From positions 75,761,501 through 75,825,500 of the forward strand of contig JAWZYU010000011.1 of assembly GCA_038380435.1 (NCBI GenBank): a stretch of DNA of 64,000 bases, written 5' to 3'. Position 1 is the first letter of the stretch, and every line of letters starts with the position of its first letter. Made by a program: the position numbers and the translations under genes. Below are positions 36,650-46,775 of the stretch, piece after piece. The notes beneath the pieces were generated by a model. It ran no database searches. It was not told where the DNA came from and saw only the letters and a list, made by a program, of their open reading frames with translations. The DNA is from Ryuthela nishihirai. Lineage: Eukaryota; Arthropoda; Arachnida; Araneae; Heptathelidae.

Positions 36650-37586
36650 GAAAAAACCTAGTAGCCATTCATAACATCAGAAGACGGAATGGTAATCGTA
36701 TTTTTCAAAACACTGGGAAACAATTGTTTCATTTATATTTCTTTGGAAAAATTATTGCGCTCAATGTTGCATTGAAGTTTGAACAGTTGTCGAAATAATG
36801 CACATTTATTGCAAGTGATGCAATAAGATAAAAAATCTTAGATTGCTTTTAAAAATAATATACTGTAGGTAATATATGGAAAGATGTGAAAGTCATGTCG
36901 GGGGGGGGGGGGCGAGAGAGGATATCCCTCCCGAAGAGCTGCAAAGTAACTTCCGTGGGTTGTGTGTGGTTTGGCATTCTGATGAAGCAAGAGAACTCCA
37001 TAGATTAAACTGCTTACACCTTTGAATCAGTGTGACAGGTGACAGGCAATGTTCCCATACGCCACTTGCATTCTCCTAAAGATATTTGCTGGAATTACAC
37101 CTCCCGTCGTCAGAAATTGCATCACCGCTCGCCCTGCAGCCCTCAATATTTCCGTCTCTTTCTCTGCACTCAAATCGGGGTGTTCCTTTGCCGTGCGAAT
37201 GCCACACAAACTTGCCTCCACTTTGGTGTGATCGCCTTTTATGCCTCCTGGACATATGTATGTAGCAGAGGATGCAGATTCCTACTTTCGAAGGCAGAAG
37301 AGGCACGCTTTCATCTGAAAAACTTTTATTTTCAACAATAAAATTTTCAACAATTCAATATTTTTTCAAACAGTATATTATTTTTAAAAGCAATCTAAGA
37401 TTTTTTATCCTATTGCATCAGATGCAATAAATGTGCATTATTTCGACAACTGTTCAAACTTCAATGCAACCTTGAGCGCAATAACTTTTCCAAAGAAATA
37501 TAAATGAAACAATTGTTTCCCAGTGTTTTGAAAAATAAGATTACCATTCCGTCTTCTGATGTTATGAATGGCTACTAGGTTTTTTC
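36650..37586. mobile_element. Fold-back element with 217-bp terminal inverted repeats
   Basis: Arms 36650-36866 and 37370-37586 are reverse complements at about 97 per cent identity; both begin GAAAAAACCTAGTAGCCATT and end with AATATACTGT. The 503-bp centre is GC-richer, has a G13 run (about 36899-36912) and includes a minus-strand open frame. No target-site duplication was clear. No transposase is encoded, so the element is non-autonomous. Confidence 0.9.
37027..37231 (-). other. Open frame within the fold-back element, possibly captured coding sequence
   Basis: The minus-strand frame reads VEASLCGIRTAKEHPDLSAE, then KETEILRAAGRAVMQFLTTG, then GVIPANIFRRMQVAYGN. The composition is protein-like and less AT-biased than its flanks, but I do not recognise it. 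An overlapping minus frame (37076-37306) is equally open, so which frame was coding, if any, is undecided. Confidence 0.35.
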
Positions 37587-38831
37587 AAGCCGTCTGGAAA
37601 TTTAAGTTAAAAATATGAGCAGTACCAAGGAAATCCTCAGGGACATGACATGATCTCACATACGATTCATGCTCAGAAATTCTTGAACAAGAATGTTTTC
37701 GAAAGATTTAATACTTTTCATTTGATATTGAGGTTTGGTTTCTTTTGAGATTTTTCTGATACCTTCCTAATTCTTTTTAGTATATTGTTCTGAAGGAGTA
37801 TATAACATATATTTTCCATTTTGTTCGTAATAGGTGCCATGTCAATCAAGGCCAGCGACAAGAACGTCCATAGGGTTAAGATTTGAAATATCAGTAGCAT
37901 TTGAAATCTAATAAACCATCTTGGTGAAGAAATATTCAAAGTTAGCATAAATTACGCGAGGAACTCTCTCAGTTGAAAACAGTGATTGGTAAAATTCGGT
38001 CAGTTTTTCTGCTTGAGGTTTGATATTCGGTGCAAAAAGGACAGTGTCTCTGATAACAAATTAAAAGTATTTTGAGGTGATTTCCTTAGCAAATGCAAAT
38101 AAAGAACAATTATAATAGAAAGCCACTCCGTCCTGCCATTTCAATACAGTAAACCTGCCTGGTTGAATTCTTCATTCAAAGTAATGAGCGTTCCTAAGCG
38201 AAAAGCAATAAGTTAACTTGTCATTATAGAGGAGTTCAGTTTGTGTTGAAAATTCATTTCTTTTTTGATGCCCATGATGTCTCCTAGTGAAGAGAGTACC
38301 AAGAATGATGCTTTTGTTTCATCAGACGAAGAGTGTGGAAGGGAAGGTTTACGAGAAATGTTTCATTATACAAGAAATACACTAAATTTAATGATTTTTG
38401 GCAGCAATGGTATAGGAAAATTGAAGAATAATATTTCCCAGAAAAAAAAATTCTTTTGTATTGTGTGGTTCATTTTCATTCACATCCAAACATTTGCAAA
38501 CTGTCTATGGTTAACTGCTGTAACCATTAATTTTTATTAACTCTACTTTTGAAAGATATGCATGTTGATCATGTTGTTAAAGTGTAGTGATTCAAGGTAA
38601 TATGGACATTTTTAGCTTGTTGACGTCTTCACGATTTTAGTTTTTAAATTTTACGATGTTTACTTGGAGATTAGTTTTTTTTCTGCTTTGATATCCTATT
38701 TCATTTTACTGAACAAGCCAGAACTTTCCAATCAACATAGAACTTTTTTTTCTTTTGGTCATGATGAAACCAGAAAATCCGTTTATTTCAGCTTCAAGTC
38801 CTCTGTTGACTGATTTTTTCGCATTCCTTAG

Positions 38832-38942
38832 GTTCCGCGCTACATCATAACTCTGCACGAACTGCTGGCGCACACCCCGCACAATCATGTCGAAAGGAAA
38901 AGTTTGGAGAATGCACGCACAAAGTTAGAAGAATTATCGAGG
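38832..38942 (+). CDS. RASGRF: RASGRF exon: DH domain, CR3
   Basis: 111-bp exon (37 codons, phase 0 at both ends) between ttccttag and gtaagt. It reads [20 protein letters not shown], then [17 protein letters not shown]. With the preceding YPMHQ it forms the CR3 helix (P-R-Y-x-x-x-L-x-x-L-L-x-x-T), the main GTPase-contact surface of DH domains. [14 protein letters not shown] is highly characteristic of RASGRF. The protein should continue with the DH C-terminal helix and the second PH domain; no such exon is visible between 38943 and 64000. Confidence 0.96.
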
Positions 38943-40397
38943 GTAAGTTGTTTATGGAACTTATTTCAAATATCTTTTCTCATTTAGGAAAATACGAAAA
39001 TTTCTAACATATAGGGTAGAGATGCAACTGAAAATATAATATGAATTTACTTTATAATATATGCTAAAACCAATGAAATAATGCGATCTACTGTACGTTT
39101 TAGAAAATTGATCTGTTTGTTCGATGAAGAATTCCTTCAAGGTAAGTGCTAGGAAGGCAAAATTTCTTTTACATCTTCCTCTTATCATAACTTAAACAAT
39201 GTAAAATAATTTCCTCTCCCTACAGAGGGTAAATATGCACACGATTGCTAAACAGTACTTTGTTAAAATTGGTCTGCAATAGCTGAAGACAACAGTTTTA
39301 GCTCAGTATAGATATGTACGAAGAATTAAATTATACATTCTGGTTGGATTCCCGAGCTGTTCTACGCCAGGGTTGGCTTATTCGTCCTCATTAAAGGACT
39401 ACATTACACTCTAGGTGCTTATCCATGGGCCGCTATACCTTAATATTACTTGCGAATTGCATTATAGTTTAGGTACCGAGCTTCGTAGGCAAATTATTGT
39501 AGAAAGGGAATAATGTTTATGAGCATGAAAATGAAGTGACAGTTGGAATTGTAAATAAGTGTGAATAGGATTGTTTTTAGTGTGGGCATAAATAGTGGAA
39601 GTGTGTTACTTTGCGGGGAATATTACAAATCCACCGAATTATATTATCTTCTTGTATTTGCTGAAGAGATTATCATCCCAGTAAGAGTATTGCTTTGATA
39701 GGGTGTAAAGAGTGTTAGGTAAAACCCCTTTTTGCGCAAGTTGTGTAAACAGTAGATTAGGAGACAGACGAGATTAATAATTAATAAAGTTCTATTAGAT
39801 TAATGAAATAGGTACTTTGTAGGCCTTGAAATGACTTAAAGTAGCTTTCTTTAAGAATTAACTGTGGAACTCTGTTACTGAGTATTTCATGAAGTGCTAA
39901 GCATCAATTACGATGTTTTGACTCTTACAACTTGTTGATTAGATTATTATTCAATGGAAAGTTTGAATGCTCTATTTTGTATGCATTTGTTAGTAAAAGA
40001 TAGCCAGTTAATAATTAACTGAGTAATTAGCTTGAGCATTGTTAGTCTATTTGTTTATTAGTGAATTATTCAAGTCTTACTTATTTCTTGTAAAAATAAC
40101 TGTTTTAAATATTAAATAACATTTATTATTAATTTGATTAATTCGAATCCACTTCCCAATATTGTCAATTAAATATTATTGAAAACTTCGCAGCATTGTT
40201 AATCTTAGCAATGATTTTTCTATGTTATACATAGGACAGAGAAATTCAAATGTTACTATGCCCTGACTTTGAAATATAAATTTTCTATAATTTCAGCTGT
40301 CCGTTGTTAAGAGTGTTCGCAAATTTTTCTGAGATATGGAACACCTGTCATAAAATATGCATTTATTGAAAGGATTTTCACAGGCCACAGTTCAAAC

Positions 40398-40609
40398 CCG
40401 CCGTCCCGTGGCCGAGTGGTTAGCGCGCTTGGCTGCTGATATAACGGACCTGGGTTCGAGCCCCGGATTCAAGGCATGGATGTTCGTGTTGCTTTCTGCT
40501 GAGGTCCTGCCATCCTCTCAGATCTTCTACTTTGGCATATAAACTGACAGGTTTCTGTCAGACCTCTGTGGCAAGCAGCTGCTTGAGGGGGTATTTATTA
40601 TTTTTTTTT
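40398..40609 (+). mobile_element. SINE-A, complete, with target-site duplication and T-rich tail
   Basis: Head: CGTGGCCGAGTGGTTAGCGC (A box) and GGGTTCGAGCCCCG (B box), as in a Leu/Ser-type tRNA. Body: GAGGTCCTGCCATCCTCTCA. Tail: AAGCAGCTGCTTGAGGGGGT then ATTTATTA and a run of T. It is flanked by the 11-bp duplication ACAGTTCAAAC (40387-40397 and 40610-40620). The 3' end is T-rich rather than A-rich, as in SINEs that mimic the 3' end of a partner LINE. It sits at the 5' side of a Tc1 relic. Confidence 0.92.
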
Positions 40610-40620
40610 ACAGTTCAAAC

Positions 40621-42010
40621 ACTCGAAGGTTGCAGCGGCCCATATCCACCAATTGGAGAGCCCTGTTATGTGATGCACGTGATTCGAATGCAACAGAAGT
40701 GGATCAAGAGAGTTGGATGTTGTAAAATTTATCAACAAGTCCCAAAGCATCATAAGCAGACTGTGGAGAAGGTACAAGGGCCCATGTAACATGAGGAGAC
40801 ATTACATATAGAAGACATGCACTAAAGGTTGCTACTGCGCAATATCATTGAATGCTATTGGAAGTATGTCGACACAGGAACATACCCAGGATTTAGCTTC
40901 AGGGGGGGAGGAGGTTTCGAGAATTTAGTTTCGGTTACGGGAGTTCTTAAAATAAGATTAGTTTTAAGAGTAGAATTTCTCAATTAATAAATTATTCCAC
41001 CGAACGGGAAAGTTTAAAATGATTTTCTACATGGAATGAGATTTTGAAGTTTTTTTAAACCTATTTTTAGTGTCGGACATAAAATACGCGGCAAAAATAA
41101 AGTTACACAAGGACAACTGTTTTGTTTTTCAAAAAAGGTAAAGAAGTGTGAGGTTTCGTTCTTTGGTCCCCCCTGGTAAGTCCCTATGTTGACAGTTCAA
41201 CACTGTCTTCTCCAGAGGGTCGGGAACCTTACTTTCAGTACCCAAAGCATCAAGAATTATGTGCATGAAGTTGAGTTGTATTCTCCATCCTTAGTTCGTC
41301 TTCCAGCACTGCAGTAAGGCATCACACAACTCAGTAGGAATTATCTCTTCACCATGATACCTGGGCCCCTCATCACTTGTGGTTATTGCTGCTTAGAGAT
41401 GGATGGAGGGTTATGTTAGGAGCTTCAAGATAGGTGGACACATGTTTGGAGGGAGTCAAGCCGTCAATTCTGCTTGCAGTATTTTCCAGATGATTCACTT
41501 ATCTGGTGGAGATCTGTGATGGTGTAAGGAGGGATATGTCAAGACTCCAGAATAACGGAGTTCTTTCTCGCCCACAGCAATTTGAATCGCCTAACCCATA
41601 GCGATCAAGTTGTTCTTCCTGTGGTACGTTACTTTAAAGGGGCAATTGGTCCCTGCTAACGTTTATGTACAATAATACACGTATCCTTCACCCCCAACAC
41701 TATTTGGTTGACAAAGAAAACCTTAGAGAAGAATCAGTAGATTGCTACACTCTCGTGGTCTGCATAATCTCCAGATCTGAACACGAATGATGTGATACAA
41801 CGATCGCTGATTTTGTTCACCCTAGTAACTTTGACCCATCTAGAAATGGTTGCAGCCTTTCAAAATACTTTAAAATTTTTTCCCGAGCTCAGCTGAACAG
41901 GGTCATTGCAGGCATCTGAAGAATGTGCGCAGTTGTAGTAAATTATCGAGGAGGACAGACAACCTGATAAGAAACGAAATTTATGGCTTTACATGCTGCA
42001 ATGCTCTTAT
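40621..42010 (+). pseudogene. Tc1-like transposase relic, interrupted
   Basis: An HTH piece reads SRELDVVKFINKSQSIISRL then WRRYKG near 40706-40785. After an insertion (40880-41192) come degenerate pieces: RNLTF near 41225, WWRSVMV near 41510 (usual V-M-V-W-G block), a decayed S-P-D-L region near 41770, and LNRVIAG near 41893 followed by NYRGGQTT near 41942 (usual C-terminus). No catalytic residue can be confirmed; the copy is old. Confidence 0.65.
40880..41192. mobile_element. Candidate MITE inserted in the Tc1 relic
   Basis: Left end AACATACCCAGGATTTAGCT followed by a G7 run. The right end reads, on the other strand, AACATAGGGACTTACCAGGG followed by more G. The inner 260 bp are AT-rich and non-coding. 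The imperfect termini and the interruption of an otherwise ordered Tc1 relic support an insertion. Confidence 0.45.
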
Positions 42011-42769
42011 TGCGTTGTATCTAATGATGACCACTGTACATCACATTGAGCTATTATCATGATCATCACACGAACTCCAATACTTCTTCTAGTAAATGCC
42101 ATCTCTCAGTGTTGTGGGTGTTGACTGAGCTGAATAAGTTCCTAGATACAATTGTTATTGCGCCATGAGTAATTTCCTACGTATGATTTATTACGAAGGC
42201 GGATTATGAAGATTCAAATAAAAATATTATGACCTTAATTTGGAAAAATTAAAAATACCGTTGTATTGATGAAAAAAAACGATTTTATTTCAGTTTATGG
42301 TGAAACCCACAGAGTTATTGACTTATCTGCAGGATATGACTGAACAAACGTTCATGCCATATTGTGGTATGAACCGCACCCCGACGTTTGCAGCATCACC
42401 ACGAGCCAAAGCGATACCACTGGGCCATTGAGGCGCCTTCAGCTGTTCATTGTGATAATAAAATGTTGACCACAATCCCTCTTATAATGCGTTCGCTGAG
42501 CGCTAATTCGTTGTAACGCTGTCCTTGTTTTATAACTTTACCTTACGATAACGCTGTTGCAACTAGGTCTACGACCTCTGGGTGTAAAACAATTGGGTGG
42601 ACGACAACTGAGAGGACGACAATTGAGTGGGTATGTAAAATTCGTTGATAGGGAAATTGGGTGGACGGCAAATGGATGAAAGAAAATTGGGAGGAAAAAG
42701 GAAATGGTTAGAGATATAAATAGATAGTAAATACACAGCTTACCTATAGATATAGAATTTAACAAATAC

Positions 42770-43000
42770 TTATGTCGGAAAAAGTATTGCCGACGACGCG
42801 AGATTCGAACCCACGACACTCTATATACATGTCAGAGCATTGTACCAATAAACCAACCACCATTCGAAGATTTATTGCCACGATGTGGCCTTTATATCTT
42901 TTGATGAATCTAGCGGACCAAGCTTTCTTAGCGGTAGAGCGCTCTGGCATATATCTAAAGAATCGTGGGTTCGATTTCCGCACCGTCAGCAATAACTGTT
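42770..43000. mobile_element. Two tRNA-derived SINE heads in inverted orientation (SINE-C)
   Basis: Minus strand, about 42775-42866: TGGTTTATTGGTACAATGCT (A-box side), GTCGTGGGTTCGAATCTC (B box), then GTCGGCAATACTTTTTCCGA. Plus strand, about 42917-43000: TTAGCGGTAGAGCGCTCTGG, AATCGTGGGTTCGATTTC, then GTCAGCAATAACTGTTTCCA. The two halves match in order, head to head, with about 50 bp between them, producing a pair of similar-looking ORFs on opposite strands that are not genes. Confidence 0.7.
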
Positions 43001-43151
43001 TCCACATAGGTGTTTATTGGTTAGAGGTAATTTGCGATTACTAGCACTAATATATCTGTAGTAGAGCAAAAAAAAACAACATTTTTCGAAAGTCTGGGCA
43101 ATCTGGTAATCTACAAAACGAAGTTGCTTAAAAAACAATATAGTCGACATA

Positions 43152-44434
43152 CACCGAAGAGCCAAAACATTATGACCACCTGCCTAATATTATATTGGTC
43201 CTCCATGTGCCGCCAAAGCAGCTCTTACCCGGTGAGGCAGATGCTACAAGATTTCTCAAGGTGTCTTGTGATACCAAACCAAACTCGTGATACCAAACCA
43301 AACCAAACTCAAGGTGTCTTGTGTACCAAAACGTTACCAGCAAATCCTTTAACTCTTTTAAGTTACGTAGTTGAGCCACCGCAGATCGGATATGCTGTTC
43401 CAGCACAAACCACAAATGCTCGATTAGATTGATGTCTGGGGATTTGGAGGCCAGGGAAATACAAGGAAGTCTTCCTCGTGTTCTGCAAACCATTCTCGAA
43501 CAATCCGGGCAGTGTGGCATGGCGCATTACATGCTGAAAGAAGACACTACTAGAGGGGCATACTGTTATCATGAAAGGATGTACCTGGTCTGCAATGATG
43601 TCTAGGTAGGTGGTAGATGTCATAGTTTCCTGCACATGAATGACTGGGCCCAGGGTTTCCCAGCAGAACATTGCCCAAAGAATTACACTTCTTCCACTGG
43701 CTTGTTTTAATCCCATGATGCATCCTGGTACCAACACTTCCCGAAGTAAACAATGTACTCTTACCCGTTCGTCCATATGGTGCAACAGGAAACAAGATTC
43801 ATCGGACTAGATGACCTTCTTAAAATCCTTCAAGGCCCAGTTTTGATGCTCCCATGCCCATTGTAGGCATTTTCGACAGTGAACAGAGGTTAGCATGGGC
43901 ATTCAGAGTGGCCTGCAGCTAGACAGTCCTATTTTCAGCAGGGTTCGATGTACTGTGTGTTACGCCCCATTACTCCCGTCACCAACATTCAAATTACGGG
44001 CGAGTTGCGCCACAGTATCCCTTCTGTTGGCTCGTACCTTATTATTTCTCTAGCATCTCTAGCATCTTATCATTGTGGCTCTCCAGCGTCGATGAGCCAT
44101 GGTGCGCTCACACCTTTCCCACGGTTCATAGCTTTTCCCTCCTCGGACCACTTTTTGAAGGTACTAGCCACGGCTGACCATGCGCATTCCACAAGCCTTG
44201 CCATCTCGGAAATGCTCTGATCCAGTCGCCAGGCCATTGCAATTCGGCCTTTGTCAAACTCACTTAAGTCCGATGCCTTCCCATCCGAAAAACAAGAAAA
44301 ACTCTGATTAACAGAGCTCAGTATCAGATGTTATTTATACCGTTTCATGACCTTCACACACACACCATTGTTTACCTGCAGTTGATTCGATTTGGATAAT
44401 TATGCGCTGGTCATAATGTTTTGGTTCTTCGGTG
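43152..44434 (-). mobile_element. Tc1/mariner transposon, DD36E type, copy 2
   Basis: Termini CACCGAAGAGCCAAAACATT (left) and CACCGAAGAACCAAAACATT (right, reverse strand), both next to TA (43150-43151 and 44435-44436). On the minus strand a TATA-like GGTATAAATA lies near 44335. It is the same family as 25423-26644. Confidence 0.88.
43170..44300 (-). pseudogene. Transposase of DD36E copy 2, broken
   Basis: The minus-strand reading gives a decayed N-terminus, then RSVILWAMFCWETLGPVIHV and VCPSSSVFFQHVMRHAT, where copy 1 has FFQQDNAPCHT. One base is missing and the codon for the second catalytic Asp is changed, so catalysis is lost. The SPDINLIEHLWFVLEQHIRS block follows in another frame. Near 43258-43330 the string GATACCAAACCAAAC is duplicated, lengthening the C-terminal part. 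Confidence 0.85.
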
Positions 44435-44759
44435 TATATTAGATCCCTGCCTGTTCTAGTGTTTAGCTTACCTGACTACTAAGACCAGCAGGAAATGAAT
44501 GTCCTTGTTAAGTTCTTGTAGGAGAAACTAGAACAAGCCTAATATAGCTTCTGGGTTAACTCCGTCTTTTGTGCAGGGAAGTACCTTCCCATTAAAAAAA
44601 TTATAAAAACAAATGTATATAAATTCTCTTTAATTCGACTTGTAATAAGGCAAATTTCTAAACAAACCTACTTCTGTCAAATAAAACAATCCAAAATCAA
44701 GCAGTGGGCTAATATTGAAATTATTCTAGCTAATTCTTATTTCAAGAATGGGTTTATAT

Positions 44760-44984
44760 TGTTCTACACCCCACCAAATCTGGTTGATGGGGAGTGAGAA
44801 CTAGGGGCAACCGATAGGTCAAGTCCCCAAAGTATTGCTGATAATTGCGTTGTGACTTTTCTTTAGCTGCCAGTAAGGAATATGTCTTACTTGTAATTGA
44901 GAGCTCGCACACAGGAAGGTACATCTGAGAACACCATTTATTGTTTAAATACATGACCTCCTTCCGGGGTCAGTTCTGTAACAC
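44760..44984 (-). other. Possible solo LTR
   Basis: On the minus strand the stretch opens with TGTTACAGAACTGACCCCGG, has TATTTAAACAATAAA about 30 bp in, and finishes near TTTGGTGGGGTGTAGAACA. TG...CA ends and an AATAAA are suggestive of an LTR, but no second copy, primer-binding site or target duplication is visible. Confidence 0.2.
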
Positions 44985-44999
44985 ATAATTATTATACGA

Positions 45000-46150
45000 G
45001 CCAGGCCCTTGGCCTTACTGGTTAAATAACTGGGAGACGCAGAGAGAAGGAGGGGAGAACTCATGGGCAAAATACTAGAGAGATAGAAACGAGAGGACTC
45101 TCAGGAAAAACGGCTGCTGACCTTTTTGATAGTTTGTCCCATCGCTGGCATCCTTCTGGGCTACCGTCGATATGGCCGGAGCAGTGGGGGTCGTCCGTAC
45201 GCTGGGCATTATCGTTCGCGCTCAGTCAGTGGCACGAAAGTTCGTGAGTAAACACATCACGGGTCCGACATCATCATGGCTAGTTATGCCGACGGGTAAC
45301 CTCGTCTCTCCCTGCACGGACGGGGCACTCCCAGGGCTGGGACGCTCTTGGGTTCCGGGGCGATGTCTGCGGCTCACGGATCCTCCGGTTCCGTGAAGAG
45401 GTGCACGACGGTGGATTATGGGACCTGGCAAAACTGCTGCATTGGAGGGTTCGTTCTTACTTCACCTTTTTGATCGTCTGCTGCAGTGCGCGGGTTGCTC
45501 TCACGCTCGCCTCTTTTCCTCGGTTTTCCAGTCGTGATTTTCCCAGTTTCTGTCTTTTTCTTAAGTCTGCATTCCTTCATAAACTGACTACGCTATCCGT
45601 CATTTGACGTTCTGTCCACTTTTTCATTTTCTGCCTTCTTAGAGGGCGCACTTTCCATCTTCGCTTGCCTTTCGCGGCCAAAACTCGACTTTTTCCTACG
45701 TCCACTCTCTGTCGCAAAAACTTTCCTTCTCTGCTGCTGGTCGCGCTTATCGAATCGGAAAAAGGACCACGCTGCCACTTCTCATTGGACGGCAAAGTTC
45801 GTCAGTGACAGTGGTGGCGAGAGTTCATTGGCGCGGTCCAGTTTTATTGGAGGCCCCAGCCTCCGGCGTAATTCTGCCGCGTCCTAGTCCAGCTCTCGTT
45901 GTCTAGCGTTGCGCTCTTCAAAATCTCTTTTTATTGCCTTGTTTACTCTTTTTGACGGGGTGCCGTGTGCAAAAAGGCCCAGATGGTCCGTCGCTTCCAA
46001 GATGGCGGCTCGAGTCGTCTTTGCAGCCGTTTTACTTAGAGAAAGGTTGGGTGGCTGGAAGAAAATGGCGACAGATAGTTACGTCGAACTCGGGATGGAA
46101 AAATTCCGAGTACGACAATATCTACTCTGTATAATTCAACATTTCACTCC
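45000..46150 (+). promoter_or_regulatory. CpG-rich island with promoter-like motifs
   Basis: Markedly GC- and CpG-rich compared with the rest of the window, especially 45160-45420. On the plus strand three ATTGG strings (inverted CCAAT boxes) occur at 45784, 45827 and 45846. CCAAGATGGCGGC, a YY1-type element commonly found just downstream of start sites, lies at 45997-46009, and AAAATGGCGAC at 46063. A frame from the ATG in the first YY1-like site (46002) is open to 46184 (MAARVVFAAVLLRERLGGW...) but is not recognised. It could be an intronic promoter, part of an inserted element, or another gene's first exon. Confidence 0.4.
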
Positions 46151-46204
46151 GATGAAATTAGTTCTTTTTTTCGTTCTAACCTAATCAAATGGAATGAAAG
46201 AACT

Positions 46205-46775
46205 CATTACAGGCAGCAGAACTGTGTAGGGCTATTTGCAAACTCTGCAATCCGATTTTCGATAATGCATATTGTCTAAAGGTCACATTATTCTAAACGA
46301 AGCAATGAGAAATCAACGAATATATTACACGATAGGAGGCAGCCGATAGTTTTGTATATTTTCATTAATCCGACCTCTGTTAAAACGGATATTTATATAT
46401 CAGTTTCTTTCTGTTACTTCAAAATGAAACAACGAAAATCAAAGAACGCAGCCGATAAAACCAAATCGCATAAGAATATCGGTATTCTCACTAATCCAGT
46501 AGTCAATAAATCAAACTTTTAAACTTACTTTGCTTCTAAACGAAACAATCAGTAACCAAAGCAACTCATACAGGAAACTGAAACAGCTCATATTGATATC
46601 TGTGCTCGATAATACGATTCTGTTTAAATTGGAATTTTATACTTCCAATCATTTCTGCTCCTTCTACAGTAAGCAATTATAAATCGACGGAATTCATACA
46701 GGAAACAGGAAAAGCAGATATTTATATCGATAATTCGACTCTGGTTAAAAGAGATTTTTATATGTTACAGGGGAT
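46205..46775. repeat. Diverged tandem repeat, unit about 125 bp, about five copies
   Basis: Units start with a variant of CATACAGGAAACTGAAACAG at about 46205, 46331, 46443, 46568 and 46699. They carry CGATAATNCGACTCTG, GTTAAAAGGGATTTTTATAT and AACGAAACAATCAGTAA variants. The array directly follows the CpG-rich island. Confidence 0.65.

Larger units (their letters stand above)
36116..38831 (+). other. Intron (2.7 kb) inside DH conserved region 3
   Basis: Donor gtagga (weaker than the others), acceptor ttccttag. It contains the fold-back element 36650-37586. The stretches 36116-36645 and 37590-38831 are AT-rich and show nothing recognisable. Confidence 0.85.

Noticed and set aside
38265..38540. 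91-codon ORF with an acidic N-terminus (MMPMMSPSEESTKND)
   Set aside because: No recognisable domain, no splice context and a C-terminal half of low-complexity AT-rich coding; treated as chance.
40398..40480. tRNA gene (and similar at 3320-3403, 42780, 42917, 47763, 10170)
   Set aside because: A and B boxes are present, but acceptor stems do not pair and each is followed by a SINE body with copies elsewhere.
42296..42432. Exon-like stretch after a good acceptor (atttcag) reading FMVKPTELLTYLQDMTEQTF
   Set aside because: It does not match the expected next RASGRF segment, has no donor, and ends in a stop. A terminal exon of another transcript cannot be excluded but has no support.
42759..43044. 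Two overlapping ORFs on opposite strands with similar translations
   Set aside because: They are the two strands of a head-to-head SINE pair, not proteins.
44760..44984. Solo LTR
   Set aside because: Listed only at low confidence: ends and AATAAA fit, but there is no target duplication or second copy to prove it.
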